From Arsenicibacter rosenii (lineage in GTDB: Bacteria > Bacteroidota > Bacteroidia > Cytophagales > Spirosomataceae): a DNA stretch of 64,000 nt. The notes under the pieces were generated by a model. That model was not told where the DNA came from. It ran no database searches and saw only the letters and a program-made list of their open reading frames with translations. The stretch lies in assembly GCF_001870735.1 (NCBI RefSeq), contig NZ_MORL01000008.1, forward strand, positions 223,230 to 287,229, written 5' to 3'. Each line of letters opens with the position of its first letter. Within the stretch, counting starts at the first letter, position 1. This document shows positions 8,590 to 16,045 of the stretch, piece by piece. The position numbers and the translations under genes were made by a program.

Positions 8590-9540
8590 ATGGAAGCTTT
8601 AACCACAACCCAACCGCTTACGGCTTACGACGTCACTGATGATGTTCGTGGGCTGAAAACCGTATTCGTCAATCTGTATTTTGTGGGTCATCCCGGACAG
8701 GGAAATCCATGGGTGCTGGTTGATGCCGGACTGCCGGGCTATGCCGATCAAATCCGGCAGCGGGCCGAACAACTGTTTGGAGAAGATAATCCGCCGCGTG
8801 CCATCGTATTGACGCACGGGCACGGTGACCATGTTGGCTCACTTGAAACATTGCTGGAAGACTGGCAGGTGCCGGTCTATGCCCACCGGCTCGAACACCC
8901 GTATCTGACCGGTAAGGCGAGCTATCCGCCGCCGGATCCCGGTATTGGCGGTGGTCTGATGGCCTATATGTCGTGGTTTTTTCCGACCAATCCTATTGAT
9001 ATCAGCACGAATTTACGACCGCTTCCGGATAGCGGTACGATTCGGGAACTGCCGGGCTGGCGGTTCATTCATACGCCGGGACACGCACCGGGCCATATTT
9101 CCCTCTTCCGCGACAGCGACCGGACGCTCATTGCCGGTGATGCTTTTGTCACCACCAACCAGAACTCAGCCTATGCCGTAGCGACGCAAAAGGTAGAACT
9201 GCACGGGCCGCCCGCCTATTTTACCATCGACTGGGAAGCCGCCCGGCATTCTGTTGACCGGCTGGCCGGCCTGCATCCGGCGGCAGTAGGTGCCGGTCAC
9301 GGACAAGCTGTTCGCGGACTGGATTTACAGATTGAGCTCAGCCGCCTGGTCAATAACTTCGACAAGCGCTCGATTCCGTCAAAAAATGGCCGCTATGTAA
9401 AAGAAGCCGTCGTGGCCGATGAAAACGGCATTGTGTCGATGCCATCGCCAACTTCGTTCTACGTCGCCCGTGCGATCGGCATTGGGGTGTTAACCGGTTT
9501 AGTAGCGGCGGGGATCGGTAAGCTAATGAAGCGTAATTGA
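8590..9540 (+). CDS. MBL-fold metallo-hydrolase
   Basis: A 316-residue metallo-beta-lactamase-fold protein. The zinc motif is H76-x-H78-x-D80-H81 (LTHGHGDHVGS); further ligands are in THTPGHAPGHIS and IAGDAFVT, and VGAGHGQAV gives the final histidine. There is no signal peptide. The C-terminal 25 residues (ARAIGIGVLTGLVAAGIGK) are hydrophobic and glycine-rich, suggesting a membrane tail, which is unusual for the family. Substrate unknown; lactonase- or glyoxalase-II-like activity is possible. A bidirectional terminator separates it from gldD. Confidence 0.85.
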   Translation: MEALTTTQPLTAYDVTDDVRGLKTVFVNLYFVGHPGQGNPWVLVDAGLPGYADQIRQRAEQLFGEDNPPRAIVLTHGHGDHVGSLETLLEDWQVPVYAHRLEHPYLTGKASYPPPDPGIGGGLMAYMSWFFPTNPIDISTNLRPLPDSGTIRELPGWRFIHTPGHAPGHISLFRDSDRTLIAGDAFVTTNQNSAYAVATQKVELHGPPAYFTIDWEAARHSVDRLAGLHPAAVGAGHGQAVRGLDLQIELSRLVNNFDKRSIPSKNGRYVKEAVVADENGIVSMPSPTSFYVARAIGIGVLTGLVAAGIGKLMKRN

Positions 9541-9543
9541 ACT

Positions 9544-9591
9544 GAAGCCGGCCATCCGGGAGGTTTTAAACTTTCCGGATGGCCGGCCTTC
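9544..9591. terminator. Bidirectional hairpin terminator
   Basis: A long stem pairs GAAGCCGGCCATCCGG (9544-9559) with CCGGATGGCCGGCCTTC (9575-9591), leaving one bulged base. It lies between the convergent MBL and gldD genes, only three bases from each stop, and probably ends both transcripts. Confidence 0.85.
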
Positions 9592-9593
9592 AT

Positions 9594-10178
9594 TTACTTA
9601 CGCCATTTCAGCGTCTGCAGCATGTGCAGCATATCTTTTTTGATATAATCAATTACCGGTGCGAGCGAATCGTTGTCGGTGGCAGTATTAAAATATAAGG
9701 CCCCGCGCAGAAAGTTCGTCGTAGTATCGGTTGTAATAAACTGCATTTGGCTCGGTACCTCACCCCGCAGTTCAATCACGTTTGCCCAGATGCCCGACGG
9801 TAGCCGGGTCACCTTCTCCTGAATCGAATAGGCTTTGATCTTATGCTTTCCGGCCAGTTTATACGAATCCTCCAGCATACCTTTCAGCCGGTTAGGGTCA
9901 TTCAGAACGGGCTTGTAGGTGAGCTGAATACTGGCATTGAATTTCGGATAATTCACAAAAATCCAGTGTGGTTCGGCCCTCGCAAACGTATCCGGCAAAA
10001 TACGGGCATACGTTGAGTACTCGAACTGATACGGATGCGTTGGCTCCAGTGTCTGATAAGCATGACCCGGCAAATCAATCCGCGGATAGCCTTTCGGTTT
10101 GGGCACAAAATCAACGTTTTTTTGGCCGCCACATGCCGCCATGGCCAGCAGACTTACAAACAGAACGTATTTGATCAC
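9594..10178 (-). CDS. gldD: Gliding motility lipoprotein GldD
   Basis: A 194-residue lipoprotein with a signal peptide ending in the lipobox LLAMAAC, so C16 would be lipidated. The mature start contains VDFVPKPKGYPRIDLPGHAYQ-type sequence, the GldD hallmark. GldD is needed for gliding and type IX secretion function in Flavobacterium; it is widely kept in Cytophagales. The last part of the protein (TTTNFLRGALYF) also fits the family. The length is normal. No other gld genes are in the window, so this appears to be a lone copy. Confidence 0.9.
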   Translation of the reverse strand: MIKYVLFVSLLAMAACGGQKNVDFVPKPKGYPRIDLPGHAYQTLEPTHPYQFEYSTYARILPDTFARAEPHWIFVNYPKFNASIQLTYKPVLNDPNRLKGMLEDSYKLAGKHKIKAYSIQEKVTRLPSGIWANVIELRGEVPSQMQFITTDTTTNFLRGALYFNTATDNDSLAPVIDYIKKDMLHMLQTLKWRK

Positions 10179-10252
10179 GGAAACAGAATAGGTGGTTAAA
10201 ACCGGTTGATAGTCCGGTGAATAGAAACGAATGGCAGAGGCCGTTTCTTATA

Positions 10253-10310
10253 CAAAAAAGCGTTGTTTACCGCCAACTCCCGGTCACCGGCAGCAAACGA
10301 TCAACAACGC
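10253..10310 (-). terminator. Rho-independent terminator (minus strand)
   Basis: GCGTTGTT (10260-10267) pairs with AACAACGC (10303-10310), with a second small CCGGTCACCGG stem inside. On the minus strand it is followed by TTTTTTG, ending the transcript of the 96-residue gene. Confidence 0.7.
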
Positions 10311-10325
10311 CGTATGATCAGCGAC

Positions 10326-10616
10326 TTATGAATTGGCCAGTTCCAGTTCTTCCTGCCGTACCGGCTCACCCATCAGGGTCGTAAAGCGGTTGATATTGAA
10401 GGTCGGCTCAAACCAGACTTCGCCCAGCACCGGATGTCGTACCGGCACATCAGGGTTCTGAATTTCATTCAGCAGCACACCTGTTTCGCCGTTCGTATGG
10501 CGTTTTACCAGCCGTACACTGTACACCTTTTCTTTTTTCGGCGTCTGTACCCCGAATTCGGCATAAAAAGCCAGTACCGGGGCCGGAAAACTATCATTTA
10601 CACAAATTACTTCCAT
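10326..10616 (-). CDS. Small conserved-looking protein of unknown function
   Basis: I start at the ATG at 10616 (96 residues, MEVICVNDSFPAPVL), which has GGGAG six bases upstream; a longer frame to 10649 is less likely. The product is soluble and has no signal peptide or known motif. It contains VYSVRLVKRHTNGETGVLL and a second half PVLGEVWFEPTFNINRFTTL, giving a beta-rich impression. It is followed by its own terminator and preceded by the TIGR00266 gene on the same strand, so it could be a second gene of that transcript. Function unknown. Confidence 0.65.
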   Translation of the reverse strand: MEVICVNDSFPAPVLAFYAEFGVQTPKKEKVYSVRLVKRHTNGETGVLLNEIQNPDVPVRHPVLGEVWFEPTFNINRFTTLMGEPVRQEELELANS

Positions 10617-10697
10617 ATACTCCCTTACTAAACAAGGCGTTATTAGCAATAAGTCAGATTACCGGATGAAAGTTCACAAAGTGACCGGAAGTTTACC

Positions 10698-11477
10698 CTA
10701 GTCTTCAAACAGGCTTCCCAGGCCACCCAGCACAGAGCCCCCCTCCTTGCGTGCCTGCCCGCCGCCGGGCGACAGCCGTTCTACCAGTTTCGAGATCGGC
10801 ATCGACTGAATCCAGACGCGGCCCGTACCCCGCAGTGTTGCCAGAAACATTCCTTCTCCGCCGAATACCATGCTCCGCAGACCACCGGCCCGCTGAATAT
10901 CAAAGCTGATCTGCGGTTCAAAACCAACCACACAGCCCGTATCCACCCGCAAGGTTTCATTGTTCAGCTGCCGTTCGATCACGACACCCCCTGCATGAAT
11001 AAACGCCAGACCATCCCCCTGCAGTTTTTGCAGAATAAATCCTTCGCCACCAAACAGGCCTGTACCGATCCGCTGGTTAAAGTGAATATTCAGGCGCGTT
11101 CCCATAGCCGCACACAAAAAGGCGTCCTTCTGCACAATCAGCTGGTTACCATAGATATTACCCAGATTGATCGGCATGACCGTGCCCGGATATGGTGCCG
11201 AAAAAGCGACCTTCCGCTTACCGACGCCACGGTTGGTGAAGTGTGTCATAAACAGCGACTCACCCGTCAGCAGACGCGACCCTGCCTGGAACAATTTGCC
11301 CATAAAACCCTGGTCCGGCTGTGAGCCATCGCCCATTTTGGTTTCAAACGTGATACCATCTTCCATGTACAACATGGCGCCGGCCTCGGCGATCACAGTT
11401 TCATTCGGATCCAGTTCGATCTCGACAATCTGGATGTCTTCGCCTATAATGCGGTAATCAATTTCGTGAGAATACAT
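10698..11477 (-). CDS. TIGR00266 / AIM24 family protein
   Basis: A 259-residue protein with the beta-rich AIM24 fold. Landmarks are [19 protein letters not shown] (about 31-49), [24 protein letters not shown], an internal [16 protein letters not shown] stretch and [26 protein letters not shown] near the C-terminus, all characteristic of TIGR00266 proteins. The tail is glycine-rich. The family is widespread in bacteria and mitochondria and its biochemical function is not settled. A TAnnTTTG-type box lies about 40 bp upstream of the start. Confidence 0.85.
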   Translation of the reverse strand: MYSHEIDYRIIGEDIQIVEIELDPNETVIAEAGAMLYMEDGITFETKMGDGSQPDQGFMGKLFQAGSRLLTGESLFMTHFTNRGVGKRKVAFSAPYPGTVMPINLGNIYGNQLIVQKDAFLCAAMGTRLNIHFNQRIGTGLFGGEGFILQKLQGDGLAFIHAGGVVIERQLNNETLRVDTGCVVGFEPQISFDIQRAGGLRSMVFGGEGMFLATLRGTGRVWIQSMPISKLVERLSPGGGQARKEGGSVLGGLGSLFED

Positions 11478-11517
11478 GCAGAGTAAACGTTTAGTCTGAA
11501 CTTACAAAAACATGCCG

Positions 11518-11550
11518 CAAATGTAAAGTACTTTCGCGTTAGCGGAACAA
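11518..11550 (-). promoter_or_regulatory. Candidate Bacteroidota promoter of the TIGR00266 gene
   Basis: On the minus strand TACATTTG (11525 to 11518) matches the Bacteroidota -7 box TAnnTTTG; a TTG (11550 to 11548) lies 22 bp upstream as a weak -33 element. The start codon is about 40 bp downstream. Confidence 0.45.
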
Positions 11551-11620
11551 CGGATCTGGATAGACTTCTTTTTTCAGCAGAAGAACGGCTGTTTTACCCC
11601 ATCATCCGGTAACATAGCTC

Positions 11621-11926
11621 CTAGAAACGCTCGTCTTCGTCGTCGAGGTCTGCGCTCAGATCAAGGTGATCGTCATCTTTCTTGTTATCTTCCTCCTCAT
11701 CGAAGTCATCATCGCTGCGTTCGCCTTTCAGCTCGTCAAGGTCCTTACGGTGGCGCAGTTTTTTATCATCAACCGTTTTGTTCAGAAACTGATTGATCTT
11801 GTCGATTTCAAAGCTTGTCACAATTTCACCGAAGGAATTGATCTGAATATCAAACCCTTCCAGATCTTTGTGCACACGCGGTTTGTCGCCCTGCGGGTTG
11901 TCGGAATTAGGTTTCTTCTTAGCCAT
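11621..11926 (-). CDS. Small acidic protein of unknown function
   Basis: A 101-residue protein with a lysine-rich start (MAKKKPNSDN) and a middle segment EGFDIQINSFGEIVTSFEID that looks folded. The last 35 residues are almost all acidic (SDDDFDEEEDNKKDDDHLD), so the tail is probably disordered. No signal peptide or motif is recognised. The conserved-looking centre and good coding character support a real gene. Function unknown. Confidence 0.7.
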   Translation of the reverse strand: MAKKKPNSDNPQGDKPRVHKDLEGFDIQINSFGEIVTSFEIDKINQFLNKTVDDKKLRHRKDLDELKGERSDDDFDEEEDNKKDDDHLDLSADLDDEDERF

Positions 11927-12010
11927 AACTTTTATTGTTTGAACGTTACCACAAAGACGTGAAGGTGGCTAAACCAGTATGTTAAACTACCACAAAAACG
12001 TGAAGACGAA

Positions 12011-12063
12011 AAGGAGCACAAAGGTTTACATAAGTTTGCGTTGATTAACCCTTTGTGCTCCTT
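12011..12063 (-). terminator. Hairpin downstream of gltX
   Basis: AAGGAGCACAAAGG (12011-12024) pairs perfectly with CCTTTGTGCTCCTT (12050-12063). On the minus strand it lies 35 bp past the gltX stop and is followed by TTTTCG. It is part of a longer CACAAAG / CTTTGTG-rich segment (11950-12086) of a kind that recurs between Bacteroidota genes. Confidence 0.65.
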
Positions 12064-12097
12064 CCTTTCTTAGTGCCTTCGTGGTGCAATCAATCAT

Positions 12098-13624
12098 TTA
12101 CAGCTTTTCCAGCGCCAGGTTCAGGCGATGGAGCACTTCGTCGCGGCCGATGATTTCCATGGTCATCATCAGGTCGGGTCCGGCACCGACACCGGTCAGG
12201 GCCAGACGCATGGCCTGCATCACTTTGCCCTGCTTAATACCTGCCTGTTGCAGCGTATCCGACAACGTGTGCTTGATGGCATCGGCTTCAAAGGCGCCGT
12301 CGAAGGTCAGCAACGCCTCGCGGAAAACCGTCACGGCCTTGCGGGCATCGTCGTTCCATTTGGCCGCCGCCACGGCCTGATCATAGCTTTCCGGGGTGTA
12401 AAACAGCGTGTGGCCTTCCGTAAAAAGTTCATGCGCAAAGTTGACACGCTCCTTCAGCAAACCGGCTACCTTCTCCGCTTTTTCGGCAGGACACGTCAGG
12501 CCGGCCGCTTCCGCCTGTTCAATGACGGCAGGGGCCAGTTGAGCGTTGGCCTGCTGACGCAGATACTGGTGGTTAAACCAGGTTGCTTTTACAATATCGA
12601 AACGAGCACCTGCCTTGTGAATCTGCCCGATATCGAATGCGTCAATCAGCTCGTCCATTGTAAACAGTTCCTGCTCAGTACCGGGGTTCCAGCCCAGAAA
12701 AGCGAGGAAGTTCACCAGCGCTTCCGGCAGGTAGCCGTCTTCCCGGAAACCACGGGCGACATTGCCGGTGAACGGGTCCTTCCATTCGAGCGGAAAAACC
12801 GGAAAACCGCCCAGTTCGGCATCCCGCTTGCTGAGTTTGCCGTTGCCCTCCGGCTTCAGCAACAGCGGCAGGTGTGCAAAACGGGGCATGGTGTCCTCCC
12901 AGCCCAGATAACGGTACAGCAGCACGTGCAGCGGTGCCGACGGCAGCCACTCTTCGCCACGGATCACGTGGGTAATGCCCATCAGGTGATCGTCTACTAC
13001 GTTGGCCAGGTGATAGGTCGGCAAGCCGTCCGACTTCAGCAATACCTTATCGTCAATGGCCGACGAGTGTACGTTTACCCAGCCACGGATCAGGTCATTG
13101 AGGCGTACTTCTTCCTTACGCGGCGTTTTGAGGCGGATAACATAGGGATCGCCGCTCTCAACGCGTGCCTTTACCTCATCGGCCGGCAGCGTCAGCGAGT
13201 TTTTCATCTGCATCCGCGTGATGGCATTGTACTGGGCAGCCGGTGCATTGGCGGCTTCGAGCCGCTTCCGCATGTCGTCCAGCTCTTCGGCCGTATCGAA
13301 AGCGTAGTATGCCTTGCCTTCTTCTACCAGCCGAAGGGCCTCTGCGCGGTAGATGGCCGCACGCTCTGACTGCCGGTATGGCCCGTGCGGCCCGCCGACT
13401 CCCTGCCCTTCGTCGATCTGAATACCGATCCACGACAATGCTTCGATGATATAGTCTTCTGCTCCCGGGACAAACCGGTTCTGGTCTGTATCTTCGATCC
13501 GGAGCAGCATTTTTCCCCCGTTTTTACGGGCAAATAAGTAATTATACAGGGCGGTTCGTACGCCACCAATATGCAGCGGGCCCGTTGGGCTGGGCGCAAA
13601 ACGAACACGTACAGGATCTTGCAT
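12098..13624 (-). CDS. gltX: Glutamyl-tRNA synthetase
   Basis: I start at the ATG at 13624 (508 residues, MQDPVRVRFAPSPTG); the frame extends 15 residues further but that part lies in an intergenic repeat. The class I signature HIGH appears as PTGPLHIGG (about 11-19) and the KMSKS loop as KLSKRD. The YHLANVVDDHLMGITHVIRGEEW segment of the catalytic domain is intact, followed by the helical anticodon-binding domain. It charges tRNA-Glu with glutamate in the cytosol. ridA lies directly upstream on the same strand, separated by a 65-bp inverted repeat. Confidence 0.97.
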   Translation of the reverse strand: MQDPVRVRFAPSPTGPLHIGGVRTALYNYLFARKNGGKMLLRIEDTDQNRFVPGAEDYIIEALSWIGIQIDEGQGVGGPHGPYRQSERAAIYRAEALRLVEEGKAYYAFDTAEELDDMRKRLEAANAPAAQYNAITRMQMKNSLTLPADEVKARVESGDPYVIRLKTPRKEEVRLNDLIRGWVNVHSSAIDDKVLLKSDGLPTYHLANVVDDHLMGITHVIRGEEWLPSAPLHVLLYRYLGWEDTMPRFAHLPLLLKPEGNGKLSKRDAELGGFPVFPLEWKDPFTGNVARGFREDGYLPEALVNFLAFLGWNPGTEQELFTMDELIDAFDIGQIHKAGARFDIVKATWFNHQYLRQQANAQLAPAVIEQAEAAGLTCPAEKAEKVAGLLKERVNFAHELFTEGHTLFYTPESYDQAVAAAKWNDDARKAVTVFREALLTFDGAFEADAIKHTLSDTLQQAGIKQGKVMQAMRLALTGVGAGPDLMMTMEIIGRDEVLHRLNLALEKL

Positions 13625-13626
13625 GA

Positions 13627-13690
13627 TATTGAGTGATTGTGTAGTTGAGTGATTGTGCGATTGACTCAATCACACAATCACTCAATCACT
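13627..13690. repeat. Inverted repeat of the TTGAGTGATTG family, copy 1
   Basis: TTGAGTGATTGTG and its inverse CACAATCACTCAA form a hairpin between gltX and ridA. Similar elements occur between susC and susD (19082-19168) and between cas1 and cas2 (46417-46509). It overlaps the 3' end of ridA by one base. Confidence 0.8.
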
Positions 13691-14058
13691 TATTGAACGG
13701 CTATCACCGAAATTTCGACGTTGACATCTTTGGGAAGGCGGGCGACTTCGACAGTTTCGCGGGCAGGCGGTTCACTGGTGAAGAAACTGCCGTATACTTC
13801 ATTGATAGCAACGAAATTGTTAAGATCTTTGACAAAAATGCTCGATTTAACAATGTTTGTATAATCCAAACCGGCCGCTTTCAGAATCGCACCGATGTTT
13901 TCCATCACTTTCTGTGTTTCAGCCTTGATATCGCCTGAACCTGCTACGTCGAGGGCAATCTGACCGGAAACAAACAAAAAGCCGGCTGCTTTTACCGCCT
14001 GGCTGTACGGACCGATCGCTGCCGGTGCCTCTTCTGTATGAACAATTTGCTTTGACAT
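13690..14058 (-). CDS. ridA: RidA family enamine/imine deaminase
   Basis: A 122-residue protein of the usual length for the RidA (YjgF) trimer. Conserved segments are EEAPAAIGPYSQAV (9-22), LFVSGQIALD, and PARETVEVARLPKDVNVEISVIA near the C-terminus, where the arginine of PARE binds the carboxylate of 2-aminoacrylate-type intermediates. It would hydrolyse reactive enamines and imines made by PLP enzymes, cytosolic. A TACCTTTG promoter box lies about 85 bp upstream; gltX follows on the same strand and may share the transcript. Confidence 0.93.
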   Translation of the reverse strand: MSKQIVHTEEAPAAIGPYSQAVKAAGFLFVSGQIALDVAGSGDIKAETQKVMENIGAILKAAGLDYTNIVKSSIFVKDLNNFVAINEVYGSFFTSEPPARETVEVARLPKDVNVEISVIAVQ

Positions 14059-14143
14059 TGTTTTTTGCTTTTATAGCCACAAAGACAGTGACCGGCCTTC
14101 GCCCCCCCTGCTTGTGTGAATGGCTTAGTGATGAATTCTTCTG

Positions 14144-14151
14144 CAAAGGTA
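14144..14151 (-). promoter_or_regulatory. Candidate -7 promoter box of ridA
   Basis: On the minus strand TACCTTTG (14151 to 14144) matches the Bacteroidota TAnnTTTG consensus exactly and faces ridA. No clear -33 element is seen at the expected distance. It lies just outside the start of the divergent DUF2064 gene. Confidence 0.5.
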
Positions 14152-14166
14152 GCAATCAAACCACCG

Positions 14167-14757
14167 ATGACCGACGAACACGTAATTATCTTCGTAAAAA
14201 ACCCGGTGCCGGGCACCGTTAAAACCCGGATCGCCCGCACTGTCGGCAACGACCAGGCAACGACCGTTTACCGCCATCTGCTCCGGCATACCCAGGCACT
14301 TGCCAGCCAGCTCACGGTCCGGCCTGTGGTGTACTACGGCGATTTTATCAATCCCGACGACGGCTGGAACGGCTATCCCAAACACCTGCAAACCGGCGAC
14401 GACCTCGGCCAGCGGATGCTGCATGCGTTTCGGGAACAGTTTGAAGCCGGCGCCACGCGGGTTGTTATTATCGGCAGCGATTGTCTTGACATTACGCCCG
14501 CCCACATCGGACAGGCATTTGAGGCCCTCAACGACCACGATGTCGTGATTGGCCCCGCAATGGACGGCGGTTACTACCTCCTGGGCATGCGCGCGCCCTT
14601 TGCGTTCGTATTTGAAAACAAGCCCTGGAGCCAGCCGGAACTGCTGCCCCTTACCCTGGCCGAACTCACAAAACAAAAGATAACCTATACCCTGCTCGAA
14701 TACCTCAGCGACATTGATGAATGGGCTGATTATGAAGCCCATCTGAATAAGCCCTAG
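14167..14757 (+). CDS. TIGR04282/DUF2064 family glycosyltransferase-like protein
   Basis: Start taken at the ATG at 14167 (196 residues, MTDEHVIIFVKNPVPG). The opening FVKNPVPGTVKTRIA, the central VVIIGSDCLDITPAHIGQAF and VIGPAMDGGYYLLGM are the family signature and resemble nucleotidyltransferase-type sugar-nucleotide binding, with the D of GSDC as a probable metal ligand. Some members sit in arsenosugar pathways, but there is no arsenic gene here, so the substrate is open. Its stop codon overlaps that of the convergent lacI-type gene (14754-14757). Confidence 0.8.
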   Translation: MTDEHVIIFVKNPVPGTVKTRIARTVGNDQATTVYRHLLRHTQALASQLTVRPVVYYGDFINPDDGWNGYPKHLQTGDDLGQRMLHAFREQFEAGATRVVIIGSDCLDITPAHIGQAFEALNDHDVVIGPAMDGGYYLLGMRAPFAFVFENKPWSQPELLPLTLAELTKQKITYTLLEYLSDIDEWADYEAHLNKP

Positions 14758-15770
14758 CTACCCGTCGAACCACGCACCACCAACCGGGTCGGCAGCGTCA
14801 CGGTAGTAGGTGCGGCGGGCTGGTCGGCCGAAGCCGTCAGATGAGCCAGTAATAAGCGTGCCGCCTCCTGGCCAATCTCGCTGACCGGCTGCGCTACACT
14901 GGTCAGCCCCGGCTCAATCAGGGCCGAAATCGGGTCATCACTGAACCCGACAATGGCCAGATCATCCGGCACCCGTAGCCCGCGGCTTTTTACCACCTTC
15001 AGCGCTTCGATGGCCGTCGGGTCATTGATCGCAAATAAGGCGTCCGGCGGCTCGGGCAGATTCAACAGGTGATTCACATAAATATTGGCTTTCTCCAGCG
15101 TCAGATCGTAGGAAATAACCAGCGACGGGTCGACAGGAACATCGTAGTGCTTCAGGGCGTCCAGATAGCCATTCAGGCGGCTCCGGCTATTGGGCAGCGT
15201 ATCCGGCCCCGATAAATGGGCGATCCTCCGCCGGCCGGTCTGAATCAGGTGTTCAACGGCCTGATAAGCTCCGGTATAATCATCAACCACCACTTTGGAG
15301 ACTTCTTCGTTTTCCCAGACCCGGTTAAAAAACACCACCGGAATGCCCTTTCTGGTAAAAGTCCGGAAATGGTCGAAGTTTCGCGTCTCCTTGGTGTGCG
15401 ACACAATCAAGCCATCTACACGACTGGCAAACAACGACTTAGCACTGGTCACTTCTGTTGCATACGATTCGTTGGAGTGACAGATCACCACGTTATAACC
15501 CGCCTTGGCCAGTTCTTCCTGCGCGCCGATAATTACTTTCGGAAAAAAGAAGCTGATAAACTCCGGCACCATGATCCCGACTGTCCGTGTCTGGTTGGTA
15601 AGCAGCGAAATAGCCAGCTGGTTTCGCTGATAGTCAAGCTTATCTGCCAGCTCCAGCACCCGCTGCCGGGTCTTCTCATTTACATTGGGGTGAGCAGTCA
15701 ACGCCCGTGAGACGGTCGACTTCGACAGGCCCAGCTGCCGGGCAATATCAATGATAGTAGGCTGATGCAT
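14754..15770 (-). CDS. LacI family transcriptional regulator of the PUL
   Basis: A 338-residue LacI-type regulator; start at the ATG at 15770. Residues 3-24 (QPTIIDIARQLGLSKSTVSRAL as helix-turn-helix, hinge NEKTRQRVLELADKLDYQRN) bind DNA, and the rest is a periplasmic-binding-protein-like sensor domain (TRTVGIMVPE at the start, AIVGFSDDPISALIEPGLTSV near the end). Its DNA target is very probably the double palindrome at 15832-15873, in the gap it shares with susC. A sugar released by the PUL is the likely ligand; its identity cannot be read. Confidence 0.92.
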   Translation of the reverse strand: MHQPTIIDIARQLGLSKSTVSRALTAHPNVNEKTRQRVLELADKLDYQRNQLAISLLTNQTRTVGIMVPEFISFFFPKVIIGAQEELAKAGYNVVICHSNESYATEVTSAKSLFASRVDGLIVSHTKETRNFDHFRTFTRKGIPVVFFNRVWENEEVSKVVVDDYTGAYQAVEHLIQTGRRRIAHLSGPDTLPNSRSRLNGYLDALKHYDVPVDPSLVISYDLTLEKANIYVNHLLNLPEPPDALFAINDPTAIEALKVVKSRGLRVPDDLAIVGFSDDPISALIEPGLTSVAQPVSEIGQEAARLLLAHLTASADQPAAPTTVTLPTRLVVRGSTGS

Positions 15771-15831
15771 TTTGTATTTTTCTAACAATTGAGCGTTTAT
15801 CGTCATTTCAGCCGATAAATATAGCTTTTCA

Positions 15832-15873
15832 TTTTGGGAACATTCCCAATCGTTTTTGGGAATGTTCCCAAAA
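15832..15873. promoter_or_regulatory. Double palindromic operator for the LacI-type regulator
   Basis: Two 16-bp sites, TTGGGAACATTCCCAA (15834-15849) and TTGGGAATGTTCCCAA (15856-15871), are 22 bp apart, about two helical turns. Each is TTGGGAA-N2-TTCCCAA, close to the GGGAACGTTCCC shape bound by many LacI proteins, and the two are exact inverse complements of each other. The pair lies 62 bp upstream of the regulator start and about 175 bp upstream of susC, placed to control both genes. Confidence 0.8.
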
Positions 15874-16045
15874 AAATAATGAAACTATTTCTTGTTATCA
15901 GTCACAGCTGCTGGTAAATTAATAGAAAGGCTGCAAACAAAAAACAACAAATCACTGAAAGACAGTCAATTACGATCAAAATTACGAATAGCGCTAAAAC
16001 AAGTATCAAACCAGGTAAAAATTGAACTATTCCTACCCAAGTTTT

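Noticed and set aside
12128..13369. A 413-residue plus-strand ORF opposite gltX
   Set aside because: It is an antisense shadow of a clear glutamyl-tRNA synthetase gene.
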